From JBLHLB01 sp047618505 (lineage in GTDB: Bacteria; Planctomycetota; UBA1135; GCA-002686595), in the NCBI GenBank assembly GCA_047618505.1, contig JBLHLB010000026.1:1-22682 (forward strand): a stretch of 22,682 nt of DNA. Direction: 5' to 3'. The notes below the pieces were generated by a model, which saw only the letters and a list, made by a program, of their open reading frames with translations, had not been told where the DNA came from and did no database searches. The position numbers and the translations under genes were made by a program. The first letter of the stretch is position 1, and each line of letters begins with the position of its first letter. Shown here piece after piece: positions 8,701-16,213 of this stretch.

Positions 8701-9306
8701 CAGGCAGGCGGCCTCTTGGTTCCATGGATCGGCGGATCGAGTGTGCGACCCTATCAGCCCGAAGGCCTCTGGCGCGAGATCAGCCACTTCGGGAGCACGC
8801 CCGCCACTGCGCAGGTCTTTCACCTGGACGAGGGCCTGAATCTGCACCGCCGCAGTCTCTACACGTATTGGAAACGCACGGTTCCACCGCCTTCGATGCT
8901 AGCTTTTGACGCACCGAGCCGCGAGCTATGCATGATGCAGCGGGAATCCACCAACACGCCGATGCAAGCGCTGGTCTTGTTGAATGATCCGCAGTTTGTC
9001 GAGGCCAGTCGCGGGTTCGCGGAGCGCATCTCGCACGAGTTGCCGGACGCGCCGGCGGAGCAGCGTATCGCGCGCATGTTCGAGGATGTCACCAGTAGAC
9101 CGCCCCAACCCCATGAGTTGACCCTGCTGCTTGAAGCCTATCAGGCCCAGCGACGCACCTTCGCGGAACACCCGGACTCTGCGCTAGACCTGCTGCGCCA
9201 GGGAAGTGTTCCGCGAGATGACCAACTCGACGCCGTCGAGCAGGCGGCACTGACCACCATCGCCAATTTGATTCTCAATCTCAGCGAAGCTGTGACCAGG
9301 GGCTGA
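5752..9306 (+). CDS. PSCyt1 / DUF1549 / DUF1553 (PSD1) planctomycete cytochrome c-like protein
   Basis: A protein of 1184 residues. Domains in order: signal peptide (about 1-36, core FLTSALGLALLVGG, cleavage near LQA-G); first PSCyt1 haem-type motif CFKCH (64-68) with a downstream MPP; a second such motif CFSCH (187-191), again followed by MPP; DUF1549 (about 296-500) including FDLTGLPPTRDEV, RYADTNGY and a third CAQCH (476-480); a variable middle part (about 510-850); and DUF1553 (about 862-1150) with NDRLALADWF, HPLTSRVAVNRLWQ and RESTNTPMQALVLLNDPQF. The family is abundant in planctomycetes and is thought to be exported; its role (electron transfer or polymer breakdown) is not settled. It is the first gene of an operon with the DUF1501 gene 8 bases downstream. 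Start: the frame opens at 5689, but 5752 fits the signal peptide and the -10-like box; an ATG at 5773 is the alternative. Confidence 0.95.
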   Translation: MRETAHQMQSSLNGACRFLTSALGLALLVGGDLQAGSLPSGGAQEVDVAGQFGTEVYPLLEARCFKCHGPEKQKSGLRLDSRARILKGGEEGPALVPGDPDGSLLIAAIRRQEELEMPPKEALSPKEVEVLVSWVQAGATWPESFVAAEHAPGASSTNPVTSPDAPAMTGEPIHFNRDVRPLLSNSCFSCHGHQESARKAKIRFDSEEGLFGLSRGGESLIVPGDPDASLLYQRITHTDIDERMPPEEANLALTPANVATIRAWILQGANYESHWAFIVPARAPLPEVKNTEFARNAIDPFVLARLEGVGMTPSPEADRRTLIRRVSFDLTGLPPTRDEVVAFLDDQATGAFGRVVDRLLASPHFGERMAQAWMDQSRYADTNGYSIDGGRHMWLWRDWVINAYNQDLPFDQFLREQLAGDLLPDATQQQLVATGFNRNHMITHEGGTIPEENLNNYCVDRVKTTSEVFLGLTMACAQCHDHKFDPLSQRDFYGFYAYFNTLDDRAHDGDGGRNATPSLEAISAIRHQDTEAIQAQVASAKRLLATPSLNHQLAWEALRIDAQEERGKDMRLHPLETLSAKTPELDVARITVLEDGSVLKSSNHSQAFTVSSRLRSREIPPVTGIRIEFYPHPDVGDGSLGHGAEPRQGSFGLSAASVSAGTVPSNEIDWNHLVPLRDATASYSHADFPARNVLDPRAINGWSPLGRTKEPQHLTLIFDAPVDPAEWDCFTVNLSGVNRDTGHSAPGHFRIFAVTGNDDTPTLPPFLETILTIPRQERTAEQSRSLLVFQAANDPGLAFQREVLASLEQRLHDMTQPHSTLVMNTADNPRKTHLLERGAYDQPGEEVSPAPPAFLPPLPEGVPNDRLALADWFVSPEHPLTSRVAVNRLWQLLFGTGLVATSADFGSQGEWPSHPDLLDTLAVDFLESGWQVKRMLKQMVMSATYRQSSHVKAESLALDPQNRLLSHGPRFRLQGEFIRDAALQAGGLLVPWIGGSSVRPYQPEGLWREISHFGSTPATAQVFHLDEGLNLHRRSLYTYWKRTVPPPSMLAFDAPSRELCMMQRESTNTPMQALVLLNDPQFVEASRGFAERISHELPDAPAEQRIARMFEDVTSRPPQPHELTLLLEAYQAQRRTFAEHPDSALDLLRQGSVPRDDQLDAVEQAALTTIANLILNLSEAVTRG

Positions 9307-9314
9307 GCAGCACT

Positions 9315-10766
9315 ATGCATCCGATTCTTGATTATCATCGACAACTCACACGTCGCTCTCTCTTGACCAGCATGGGCCGCGGCCTTGGGGGCCTGGCGCT
9401 CGGCTCTCTGTTGATGCCCCAGGGCCGCGCGTCGACCAGTGCTAGCCAAGACAGTTTCCTCTTGAAGGCGGCGCCCAAGGCTAAGCGCGTCATCTACCTC
9501 TTCCAGTCTGGAGGTCCGTCTCACATCGACCTCTTCGATTTTAAACCCGGAATGCGCGCCCTCAACGGCCAAGAACTCCCGGATTTGGTGCGCGGGACAC
9601 AGCGTGTTACAGGCATGACCGCGCGCCAGAGTGAGTACTCCTTCGCAGCACCGCTCTGGGATCTAAAGCGCTGCGGCAAGCATGGCACTTGGATCAGCGA
9701 CCTCCTGCCCCACACCCAGGGAATCGCAGATGACATCACAATCCTAAGGTCGGTCAACACCGAAGCGATCAACCACGATCCTGCTGTCACCTTCATCAAC
9801 ACCGGCTCTCAACAAATGGGCCATGCGAGTCTCGGGTCTTGGCTGAGCTATGGGCTCGGCACGGAGAACGAAGAGCTGCCTTCCTTCATGGTGCTGCTCT
9901 CCCAGGGCACGGGTAAGAACCCGGGCCAACCTCTCTATTCGCGGCTCTGGGGCAACGGCTACTTGCCCTCCTCTTACCAGGGCGTCAACCTGCGCTCTGG
10001 CGCTGACCCCGTGCTCTATCTTCAGAATCCCCCGGGAATCGACCCGGCGCAGCGTCGTGCTGTACTTGACTCCCTGGCGCGCCTCAACCAGGCCCGCGCG
10101 GATCAGGTTGGTGATCCTGAAATTCAAGCACGGATTGACGCCTACGAGATGGCCTATCGCATGCAGACGTCCGTGCCCGACTTGATGGGCCTAAAGGGTG
10201 AACCGGAGTCCACCTTTGAGCGCTACGGTGCCGACGCCCGGAGACCTGGTAGCTATGCGGCAAATTGCCTGCTTGCAAGGCGCATGGCTGAGCGCGGCGT
10301 ACGATTCATCCAACTCTTCCACAGGGGCTGGGACCAGCACAACACCATCAGCACTGCCTTGCCCGCCCAGTGCAAGGACGTGGATCAGGCTTCCGCTGCT
10401 TTGGTCTTGGACCTCAAGGAGCGCGGCCTGCTCGATGAAACCCTCGTGATTTGGGGTGGCGAATTTGGGCGAACAGCCTACAGCCAAGGCAAGTTGGGCA
10501 CTGCGCAAGCGGGTCGTGACCACCACGGGCGCTGCTTCTCCATGTGGATGGCCGGGGGTGGTGTCAAAGCGGGTTTCGACTGGGGCGCCTCGGATGACTG
10601 GGGCTACAACGTCGCCGAGAACGGTGTTCACATCCGGGATTTGAACGCGACAATTCTGCACTGCATGGGCATCGATCACGAGCGCTTCACACACAAGTTC
10701 CGTGGGCTCAATCAGCGTTTGACTGGCGTTGAAAAGGCCTTCGTGGTTCGGGATATTTTGGCCTAG
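9315..10766 (+). CDS. DUF1501 domain-containing protein, Tat-exported
   Basis: A protein of 483 residues beginning with a twin-arginine signal (LTRRSLLTSMGRGLGGLALGSLL). DUF1501 hallmarks follow: RVIYLFQSGGPSHIDLFDFKPGM, GVRFIQLFHRGWDQH, LVIWGGEFGRT, GRDHHGRCFSMWMAGGG and the C-terminal NATILHCMGIDHERFTHKFRG. The fold belongs to the alkaline-phosphatase/sulfatase-like superfamily; the reaction is unknown. It starts 8 bases after the stop of the DUF1549/DUF1553 gene, its standard partner in planctomycete genomes, so the two products are expected to act together outside the cytoplasm. No strong Shine-Dalgarno sequence precedes the ATG, consistent with translational coupling. A hairpin follows the stop codon directly. 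Confidence 0.95.
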   Translation: MHPILDYHRQLTRRSLLTSMGRGLGGLALGSLLMPQGRASTSASQDSFLLKAAPKAKRVIYLFQSGGPSHIDLFDFKPGMRALNGQELPDLVRGTQRVTGMTARQSEYSFAAPLWDLKRCGKHGTWISDLLPHTQGIADDITILRSVNTEAINHDPAVTFINTGSQQMGHASLGSWLSYGLGTENEELPSFMVLLSQGTGKNPGQPLYSRLWGNGYLPSSYQGVNLRSGADPVLYLQNPPGIDPAQRRAVLDSLARLNQARADQVGDPEIQARIDAYEMAYRMQTSVPDLMGLKGEPESTFERYGADARRPGSYAANCLLARRMAERGVRFIQLFHRGWDQHNTISTALPAQCKDVDQASAALVLDLKERGLLDETLVIWGGEFGRTAYSQGKLGTAQAGRDHHGRCFSMWMAGGGVKAGFDWGASDDWGYNVAENGVHIRDLNATILHCMGIDHERFTHKFRGLNQRLTGVEKAFVVRDILA

Positions 10767-10769
10767 CTT

Positions 10770-10797
10770 TCAGCGGGAGAAGCGCTTCGCTCGCTGA
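10770..10797 (+). terminator. Hairpin directly after the DUF1501 gene
   Basis: The 28-base segment folds from TCAGCG to CGCTGA with an inner GAAG/CTTC pairing, one mismatch and a GCGC loop. It begins 3 bases after the TAG stop. No T-run follows, so it is either a weak intrinsic terminator or an mRNA 3'-end stabiliser. Confidence 0.45.
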
Positions 10798-10888
10798 GGT
10801 CTGGAGCGCGATCTTCCTGCCCTGGACCCCGGTGGAACAGTGCTCAACTTGCCGTAGATCTGAGCCGTTTAGCGATGCTTGACTGCGC

Positions 10889-11043
10889 ATACTTCGTCCA
10901 TCGCCTGTGGTAGAGCGATCGCAGATCCCTACGCTGTAGAGTCGTATGTAGAGATCACATCCGGCGGCCACGGCATGGCTCAATTGAGGAAAGGACACAA
11001 GTGGAGAGCAGCCTGTCTAAGCGCGGAATGCATGCTCCGCGGG
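10889..11043 (+). repeat. Dispersed intergenic repeat, copy B
   Basis: One of the long copies. It shares a 22-base exact match with 16066-16087 (10890-10911). The body aligns with 19862-20027: TGTGGTAGAGCGATCG, then GTAGAG, GCGGCCACGG, CAATTGAGGAAAGGAC and GGAGAGCAG. It sits between the convergent ends of the DUF1501 and sulfatase genes. Nothing else is seen in the 400-base gap apart from the hairpin at 10770. Confidence 0.65.
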
Positions 11044-11167
11044 TGTCCCTACTGAAAACCCAGTACGGGCCCCAACGCCTGGTTCGATGGACTCCCAGTA
11101 ATCTACATGCTGGGTGCAATTTGGAGCTGCGCCGAGCCTGCGAGCTTCAGCCGCATAACCCCAGTCT

Positions 11168-13525
11168 CTAGCGCCCGACGAAGCTCGGGTCGCGGCGCCA
11201 CTCCTCCCACAGACGGATCAATCGAGCACGTACGTCGGGATGCTCGGCCGCCAGGTCCTTCGACTCGATCCGATCGATGGACAGGTCAAAGAGACGCCAG
11301 GCCTCATCGCCGTGCTTAACGAGCTTCCAGCGCCCGTCGCGAACGGCACGACCCTTCCACCACTGGTAAAAGAGCGGGCGCGACCGTACGAAGGGCTCGG
11401 CCCGGAGTAGCGGGACGAGGCTCGCTCCCGCCACCAGGGGCACGGGTCCGCCCGGCTCCCACGACGCAGGTCGGCGCGCGCCGGCCAGGTCCACGAGCGT
11501 TGGCATCAGGTCGACCAGGTGGCCGGGGGCACGTACGAACCGGCCCGGCGCCACAATGCCGTCAGGCCAGTGGGCGATGAGCGGGGTTCGGATTCCGCCC
11601 TCGAGGCTGTAGTTCTTAAATTTGGTAAACGGCGTATTGCTGACGTTGGCCCAGCGCCTCTGGAGCGAGGACCAGCGGTCGATGGCCCCAATCGGGCCGT
11701 CTCCGATCTGCACGTTCTCCGCCGAGGCGCCGTTGTCCGATGCAAACAGAATCAGCGTGGAGTCCAACCGGCCCTGCTGTTCAAGATGCGCGATCAAGCG
11801 GCCGACGTTCGCATCGAGGCGCGTGATCATCGCAGCGTACACCTGCATGCGGCGAGCCTGATCCATGCGCTCGGACTCGGGCAGCGTTTCCCAAGGTCCG
11901 TGCTCGGGCTGGCTCGCCACCAGGGGATCTTCGAAGAGCTCCAGGGAGCGCTGCTTCTCGAGCCGCGCGGCCCGTATCGGCTCGTAGCCCACGTCGTAGA
12001 TGCCCGCGTGCCGGGCGATCTCCGCTGCGGGTGCCTGAAGGGGATCGTGTGGCGCGTTGTACGCCACGTACAGGAAGAACGGCTTGTCGGACGTGGCGGT
12101 CTCGTCCAGGTAGCCGAGAGCGGCGTCGGTAAAGGCGTCTGTCGTATAGAAGCTCGGGTCCTCGGGACTGAAGGGTTGCAGGGTCTCACCGTCGATGCAC
12201 CACGCCCGGTTGGCACGCTTCTGGGCGGGAGCCGCCTCACCCGCGCGCCGCGCCCCCGGGTTGAAGTAGTTGCACGCGCCGTCCCGCAGCCCGAAGTAGC
12301 GCTCGAAGCCCATCGACGTGGGATTCTGAGTCCCGTGGTGCTTGCCCGTCATGAAAGTCCGGTAGCCCGCATCGCCGAGCACCTCAGCAACGGTCCTGGC
12401 CCCCTCGATCGCGACCGGTTGACGATCCATTCCCACAGCGTGGGCGTAGGCACCGGTCAGGAGGCTCGCGCGGGACGGTGAGCACTTCGACGTGTTGGTG
12501 AACTGCGTGAAGCGCACGCCTCCCGCTGCGAGCCGGTCCAGGTTCGGGGTCGGGATCTCACTGCCATAGCAGCCTAGGTCGCTAAACCCCATGTCGTCCG
12601 CGAGGATTAGCAGCACGTTCGGCCGCGGGGCGGCCGGGCGCGCCACAGGCGCGCGCTCGAAGTCGGCGATGACAGGATAATGGTCGGACGCGGTCTCTAG
12701 CACCCCGCCGCGCGGCAGCACGACGCTGCTGCAGCGCGGAGCGTTGCGCGGATCGCACAGGATGTAGTCGATGCGCTCGAGTAATCCCGCCTGGGCCTCC
12801 GCCGTCGTCGATGATTCGAGTACCTGGGAAGGAAACGTCCCCTCGAAGTGCGGCGTGTCCTCCGCGTGCACCACGGTCAGGTCCATGAGCCCGGTCCCCA
12901 AGATGTTCCCCATCACCTCGTGATCAAAGCCCGGTCCGCGGCGGTTGCCACCGTTGCCTTCGGCCCGCCGGGCGAGCAACGGCCCCCGCGTCGCGAGGCG
13001 GGCGCGGTCGTGGGCACTGTGGGCATTGAAGTCGCCGAGCACCACGAGCGCCCTGCCCGCATGCATCAGCTCGCTAGCCTTCGCGGCAATGATCCGTGAC
13101 TCGCGCAGCCGAAACTCCCAGCTCCCGGGATGGAGGTGCACGACCAGGTAGTCAACACCCTCGACGCGCGCGTGCAGGTAGCCGTGATGCAGGTCATCGG
13201 TTCTACGCTCGATGACCTCGATCGGCTCGCGTGCAGTCAGGCCGACGGCGTACCCCGACGACTTCGACATGGCCACGTGGGGGTGACCCCAGCCTCGGGC
13301 CCACTCAGCGAGCCGCTCTTCATCGACACCCACGAGTTCCTGCAGGGCGACGACGTCCGCCCCTTGCTTTGCTATCCAACCGGCCCCGTCCGCAAGCGAG
13401 CGCTCGCCCGCGAAGCCGTTCCAGACGTTCCAGCAGAGAACACGAAGCTCGGGCTTGGGGGGAGGCTGGCCAAAGGTCAGCGCGGTGAGCAGCAGCGCAA
13501 GGATGGGGATTCGCATAGGAGCCAT
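11168..13525 (-). CDS. Secreted EEP (endonuclease/exonuclease/phosphatase) domain fused to a sulfatase
   Basis: The protein is about 785 residues. It has a signal peptide (MRIPILALLLTALTFGQ), then an EEP domain of about 270 residues with the metal and catalytic motifs LCWNVWN, ALQEL, GDFNAH and SDHYPV. A short Pro/Ala linker (ARPAAPRP) leads into a full sulfatase: NVLLILADDMGFSDLGCYG (metal site), CSPSRASLLTG (the CxPSR signature whose Cys becomes formylglycine), TGKHHG, FASDNGAS and TPLIAHWP. Inference: an exported or periplasmic hydrolase that could remove sulfate and cleave a phosphoester. Sulfatases are abundant in planctomycetes, but this EEP fusion is less usual. Formylglycine maturation would need an FGE elsewhere; the kinase-borne FGE domain is not a strong candidate. 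Start: the frame is open to 13588, but the first 20 codons derive from repeat copy C; ATGs at 13525 and 13516 both lead into the signal peptide. Confidence 0.93.
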   Translation of the reverse strand: MAPMRIPILALLLTALTFGQPPPKPELRVLCWNVWNGFAGERSLADGAGWIAKQGADVVALQELVGVDEERLAEWARGWGHPHVAMSKSSGYAVGLTAREPIEVIERRTDDLHHGYLHARVEGVDYLVVHLHPGSWEFRLRESRIIAAKASELMHAGRALVVLGDFNAHSAHDRARLATRGPLLARRAEGNGGNRRGPGFDHEVMGNILGTGLMDLTVVHAEDTPHFEGTFPSQVLESSTTAEAQAGLLERIDYILCDPRNAPRCSSVVLPRGGVLETASDHYPVIADFERAPVARPAAPRPNVLLILADDMGFSDLGCYGSEIPTPNLDRLAAGGVRFTQFTNTSKCSPSRASLLTGAYAHAVGMDRQPVAIEGARTVAEVLGDAGYRTFMTGKHHGTQNPTSMGFERYFGLRDGACNYFNPGARRAGEAAPAQKRANRAWCIDGETLQPFSPEDPSFYTTDAFTDAALGYLDETATSDKPFFLYVAYNAPHDPLQAPAAEIARHAGIYDVGYEPIRAARLEKQRSLELFEDPLVASQPEHGPWETLPESERMDQARRMQVYAAMITRLDANVGRLIAHLEQQGRLDSTLILFASDNGASAENVQIGDGPIGAIDRWSSLQRRWANVSNTPFTKFKNYSLEGGIRTPLIAHWPDGIVAPGRFVRAPGHLVDLMPTLVDLAGARRPASWEPGGPVPLVAGASLVPLLRAEPFVRSRPLFYQWWKGRAVRDGRWKLVKHGDEAWRLFDLSIDRIESKDLAAEHPDVRARLIRLWEEWRRDPSFVGR

Positions 13526-13558
13526 ACGGTACCGGTTCCGGGGCTCGAACCGCGGCAC

Positions 13559-13720
13559 TTCATTCACCGCCTGTGCTTGAGCGATCATAAGGCCCTAGGC
13601 TATAGGCTGGTACCAACGCAATCATGCCCCGGCGACCACAGTGGGCGCCAATTGATGGATGGACGGAAGCTGAGAGCAACGTCCTCAACGAGGAGTGTGG
13701 GTTTCACCGGTGCCGCAAGA
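13559..13720 (+). repeat. Dispersed intergenic repeat, copy C
   Basis: Aligns with copies B and D: CCTGTGCTTGAGCGATCATAAG, then GGCGACCACAG, GCCAATTGATGGATGGAC, GAGAGCA and AACGAGGAGTGTGGGTTTC. Its left end forms the far 5' extension of the sulfatase reading frame on the other strand (MIAQAQAVNE). Confidence 0.62.
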
Positions 13721-14162
13721 ACCGCAAGATTGCGTTCCTCAACTTTTCAATGCTGACGTGGGGGCAGACGGAGCTGGCATCGCCGCAAGGGATGCGGCAG
13801 GACCGGTCCCTGCGCAAGCTTGGGCCCCGTCGCATCACGACACGATGGGAGATCAAGAAGTGGGTCGCGTAGCAACAGAAGACGAAGAAAGCGGCGTCGA
13901 TCCAGATGGTCACCTGGAGCCGTGGATGCGGCCTTAGGGAGGCACAGTGGTACTCAGTAGGTACAGGGCACAGGTGACGTCCCCGGGCCACCCTACGCTC
14001 TCTCAGATTCAAGACAGTGGGATCGAGCTGATCCCGATCTTGGGAAGAGTGGGCACCTGAATTCGATGGGTGTTCACTGCTCCGGACAACTGGTCAAGTT
14101 CTTGGGCCGATTCCCCGAGGAATCCATGACCAGCGCACCTCCGTGGAGATGACGACCAATCG
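13721..14162. other. Intergenic region upstream of the methyltransferase gene
   Basis: Between repeat copy C and the methyltransferase start. It contains repeat copy G2 (13899-13950). Open frames of 80-100 codons on both strands show no domain or coding-like composition. No promoter consensus stands out in front of 14163. Confidence 0.5.
13899..13950 (+). repeat. 50-base repeat, copy G2
   Basis: Second copy of the repeat at 4038-4088, same orientation, about 75% identical by eye. It lies to the right of copy C, as copy G1 lies to the right of copy A. Confidence 0.5.
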
Positions 14163-14867
14163 ATGAATAATACAGCTACCGAAGAGCCCCAATTGTCCAA
14201 GCCCGGGATCCTTCCGCCCTTGCGCGGGCATCTATCCCTGACCGACATGCGGCGCGCGCTCGTCCGAAACGAGCTCTACAGTTTGGCGCGCGAAGTGAAA
14301 GGCTCGATCGTCGAGTGTGGGGTGCGCGACGGGCGAGGGCTACGTGACTGGGCGAACCTGACTCAGATCTTCGATCCGTACGATTTCAGTCGAAGGGTAA
14401 TCGGGTTCGACACCTTCAGCGGCTTTCCTTCAATACACTCAAAAGACCGGAGCGCTCATTCAAGCGATTCGCGTATGCAAGTCGGCGGTATGGCCGGCGA
14501 GGGTGACGTCTACGAGGAACTTCAGGACTGGGTTAAGGGATTTGACCTTCGGCGTCCGCTGAACCACATTCCAAAGGTGGAACTCGTGCGCGGTGATGCC
14601 TGCGAGACGATGCCCAAGTACGTCGAGGAAAACCCACACTTGATCATCTCGCTCCTCTTTCTCGACTTCGATGTCTACGAACCAACAGTGGCTGCCCTGG
14701 AAGCGCTCCTTCCGCGGATGCCAGGAGGCGCGATACTTGTCTTCGACGAGCTAAACCAGCCAGACTGGCCGGGAGAAACCACCGCGGTTCTCGAGCGCTT
14801 TAATCTGCGCGACTTACGCCTACGTCAGTTTCCATGGGAACCGAATCTGGCATACGCAGTCATATAG
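14163..14867 (+). CDS. TylF/MycF-like class I SAM-dependent methyltransferase
   Basis: A protein of 234 residues. Seen: GSIVECGVRDGRGL (47-60), the SAM-binding glycine motif with the characteristic Glu-Cys-Gly; VIGFDTFSGFP (79-89), whose Asp would contact the ribose; VELVRGDACETMP; LLFLDFDVYEPT (164-175), which matches the metal-binding DxDxY motif of the TylF family; and ILVFDELNQPDWPGET. TylF/MycF enzymes are Mg2+-dependent sugar O-methyltransferases of macrolide pathways, and relatives occur in polysaccharide and secondary-metabolite clusters. Here it stands alone, with no glycosyltransferase or biosynthetic gene nearby, so the substrate is unknown. The start codon has only a distant GGAG (about 15 bases upstream), so the exact start is uncertain. 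Confidence 0.85.
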   Translation: MNNTATEEPQLSKPGILPPLRGHLSLTDMRRALVRNELYSLAREVKGSIVECGVRDGRGLRDWANLTQIFDPYDFSRRVIGFDTFSGFPSIHSKDRSAHSSDSRMQVGGMAGEGDVYEELQDWVKGFDLRRPLNHIPKVELVRGDACETMPKYVEENPHLIISLLFLDFDVYEPTVAALEALLPRMPGGAILVFDELNQPDWPGETTAVLERFNLRDLRLRQFPWEPNLAYAVI

Positions 14868-15010
14868 ACAGCGTTCAGGGCCATTCCTAGATCTCAAAGA
14901 TGCTTGCCTACTTCTTGTCCTCCTGCGATCTCTGCCCTGGTCGTGCCACGAAGCGGAAGAGATGAGCAAGTTCGCGACCTGACTAACAAGCGATGACGGA
15001 AGTACCAACG

Positions 15011-15889
15011 CTAGCGTAGCTCTGCGCGCGAATCTTCCGAGAACTTGAAGGCGGGCTCACCCGTGACCCCAGTGCTCGTGAAGGACGCGCACCAATTTCT
15101 TTCCACATGCTCGACCACAAGGTCGTGCCCGCTGAAGTGATCCACAAGGGGACGCATCCTCGAGTCGTACATGCTGTCTGTCATGTCGCGCATGAGCAGC
15201 ACGTTCTTGCCGAGACCGACCATTTGACGGATCCCGAAGGGTCGGCCGAGGACGCACATGTTGAGGTGTACTCCGCTGAGCACCACGTTGTCGATGTCAT
15301 GCGCCTCGAGCAGGTTCCAGGCCTCCTGACCGTCGTGGGTGAGCGCGTCCCCGTCTTCGATCGTGATCGCGGGGTGTTGGCGCGTCCATGCCTCGCGCAA
15401 CTCGCACTCAGGCGTGCAGTCACAGCCCATGTCGCTGTCGTCGATGGGTAGGTCGCTCTCGTCGGTGATGGGCCAACACCAGTTCGTCCCCCAACGCTCG
15501 TCGGTCGAGAGCGGGACGGGGGTCGGCGCGTAGGCGGCCTCACGGGCCTTGGTACGCGCGGAAGTGCCCTCGTAGAAGTCGACCACCGAGGACGGGGCAT
15601 GGATGATCAAAGAACCACGCGAACGCGCCTCCGCCAATGCCGCATCGAGCTGCGGCGCCATCTCCGCCACCCGCTGCGCCGCGCCGGCGCACCAGTGGTC
15701 GTCCCACATGTCACAGACAATGAAGGCGGTACGCGCGGGATCGAGTTCGACCGTCTCCTCGATCAGGTGCTCCTCACCGAGCGATACGACCCGGGAGCGG
15801 GTCTCAAGGACATAGGCCTCGGTGGGCACCGTGGAGCAGGCGGTCAGACAGGTGAGGGCGAGGAGGGTACGCATCGGCGGATAGCTCAT
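15011..15889 (-). CDS. Isochorismatase-family (cysteine hydrolase) lipoprotein
   Basis: A protein of 292 residues. The N-terminus MSYPPMRTLLALTCLTAC has a lipobox LTAC with Cys18, so it is probably a lipoprotein. The isochorismatase-like fold shows in AFIVCDMWDDHWC (catalytic Asp, D60 or D63), SLIIHAPSS and NVVLSGVHLNMCVLGRPFGIRQM, where C212 is the expected nucleophile; the catalytic Lys is not obvious to me. An acidic Cys-containing insert (about 137-162, WCWPITDESDLP and GCDCTPEC) sits between the core strands. Relatives include nicotinamidases and other amidohydrolases, but the substrate of this exported form is unknown. The start is well supported by AAGGA 8 bases upstream. No operon partners: the next genes on both sides are on the opposite strand. 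Confidence 0.88.
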   Translation of the reverse strand: MSYPPMRTLLALTCLTACSTVPTEAYVLETRSRVVSLGEEHLIEETVELDPARTAFIVCDMWDDHWCAGAAQRVAEMAPQLDAALAEARSRGSLIIHAPSSVVDFYEGTSARTKAREAAYAPTPVPLSTDERWGTNWCWPITDESDLPIDDSDMGCDCTPECELREAWTRQHPAITIEDGDALTHDGQEAWNLLEAHDIDNVVLSGVHLNMCVLGRPFGIRQMVGLGKNVLLMRDMTDSMYDSRMRPLVDHFSGHDLVVEHVERNWCASFTSTGVTGEPAFKFSEDSRAELR

Positions 15890-15897
15890 TCAAGTTG

Positions 15898-15905
15898 TCC
15901 TTTCC
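15898..15905 (-). promoter_or_regulatory. Shine-Dalgarno sequence of the isochorismatase-family gene
   Basis: GGAAAGGA on the minus strand ends 8 bases before the ATG at 15889. It decides for this start over the internal ATG at 15874, which would give a shorter signal peptide. Confidence 0.6.
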
Positions 15906-16202
15906 AGGGTAGTCAGGATGGAGAACAGCGTAGGTCTGCTTTCAGCCTTTGGAAAGGGTTGTGATCCCATGCTGGATTGTGGCTTGAGGGAGCGGGTCGT
16001 GGACCCAATCCAGGGGAGATTTATTCCAAGGCCATGGGAGAAGTCTGGGGTGACCCGTGGGGCGGTACTTCGTCCATCGCCTGTGGTCGATGGAACACAA
16101 CTCCCTGCGCGCTCGCAGTGGCACTTGCTAGTTCATGTCCCCGTGCTCTGTACGGTTGCGCGACTGCGGACCTGCGCGTATCACGAAGAGGGATAAATGA
16201 CC
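15906..16202. other. Divergent intergenic region
   Basis: Between the isochorismatase-family gene (minus) and the DUF2007-like gene (plus). It holds repeat copy E. Short open frames on both strands have no recognisable content. Confidence 0.5.
16064..16130 (+). repeat. Dispersed intergenic repeat, copy E (partial)
   Basis: The left 22 bases (16066-16087) are identical to 10890-10911. After that the match to the family weakens, with CCCTGCGCG shared with the 19862 copy. The right half, including the complementary stem arm, is not recognisable. Confidence 0.55.
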
Positions 16203-16207
16203 AGGAG
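16203..16207 (+). promoter_or_regulatory. Shine-Dalgarno sequence in front of a TTG start
   Basis: AGGAG six bases before the TTG at 16214. This is one of the two clear ribosome binding sites in the window and favours the TTG over the ATG at 16316. Confidence 0.5.
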
Positions 16208-16213
16208 TGACGC

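Noticed and set aside
11519..12481. 320-codon plus-strand open frame
   Set aside because: Antisense to the sulfatase domain; its sequence is Arg/Val/Leu-biased with no domain signature.
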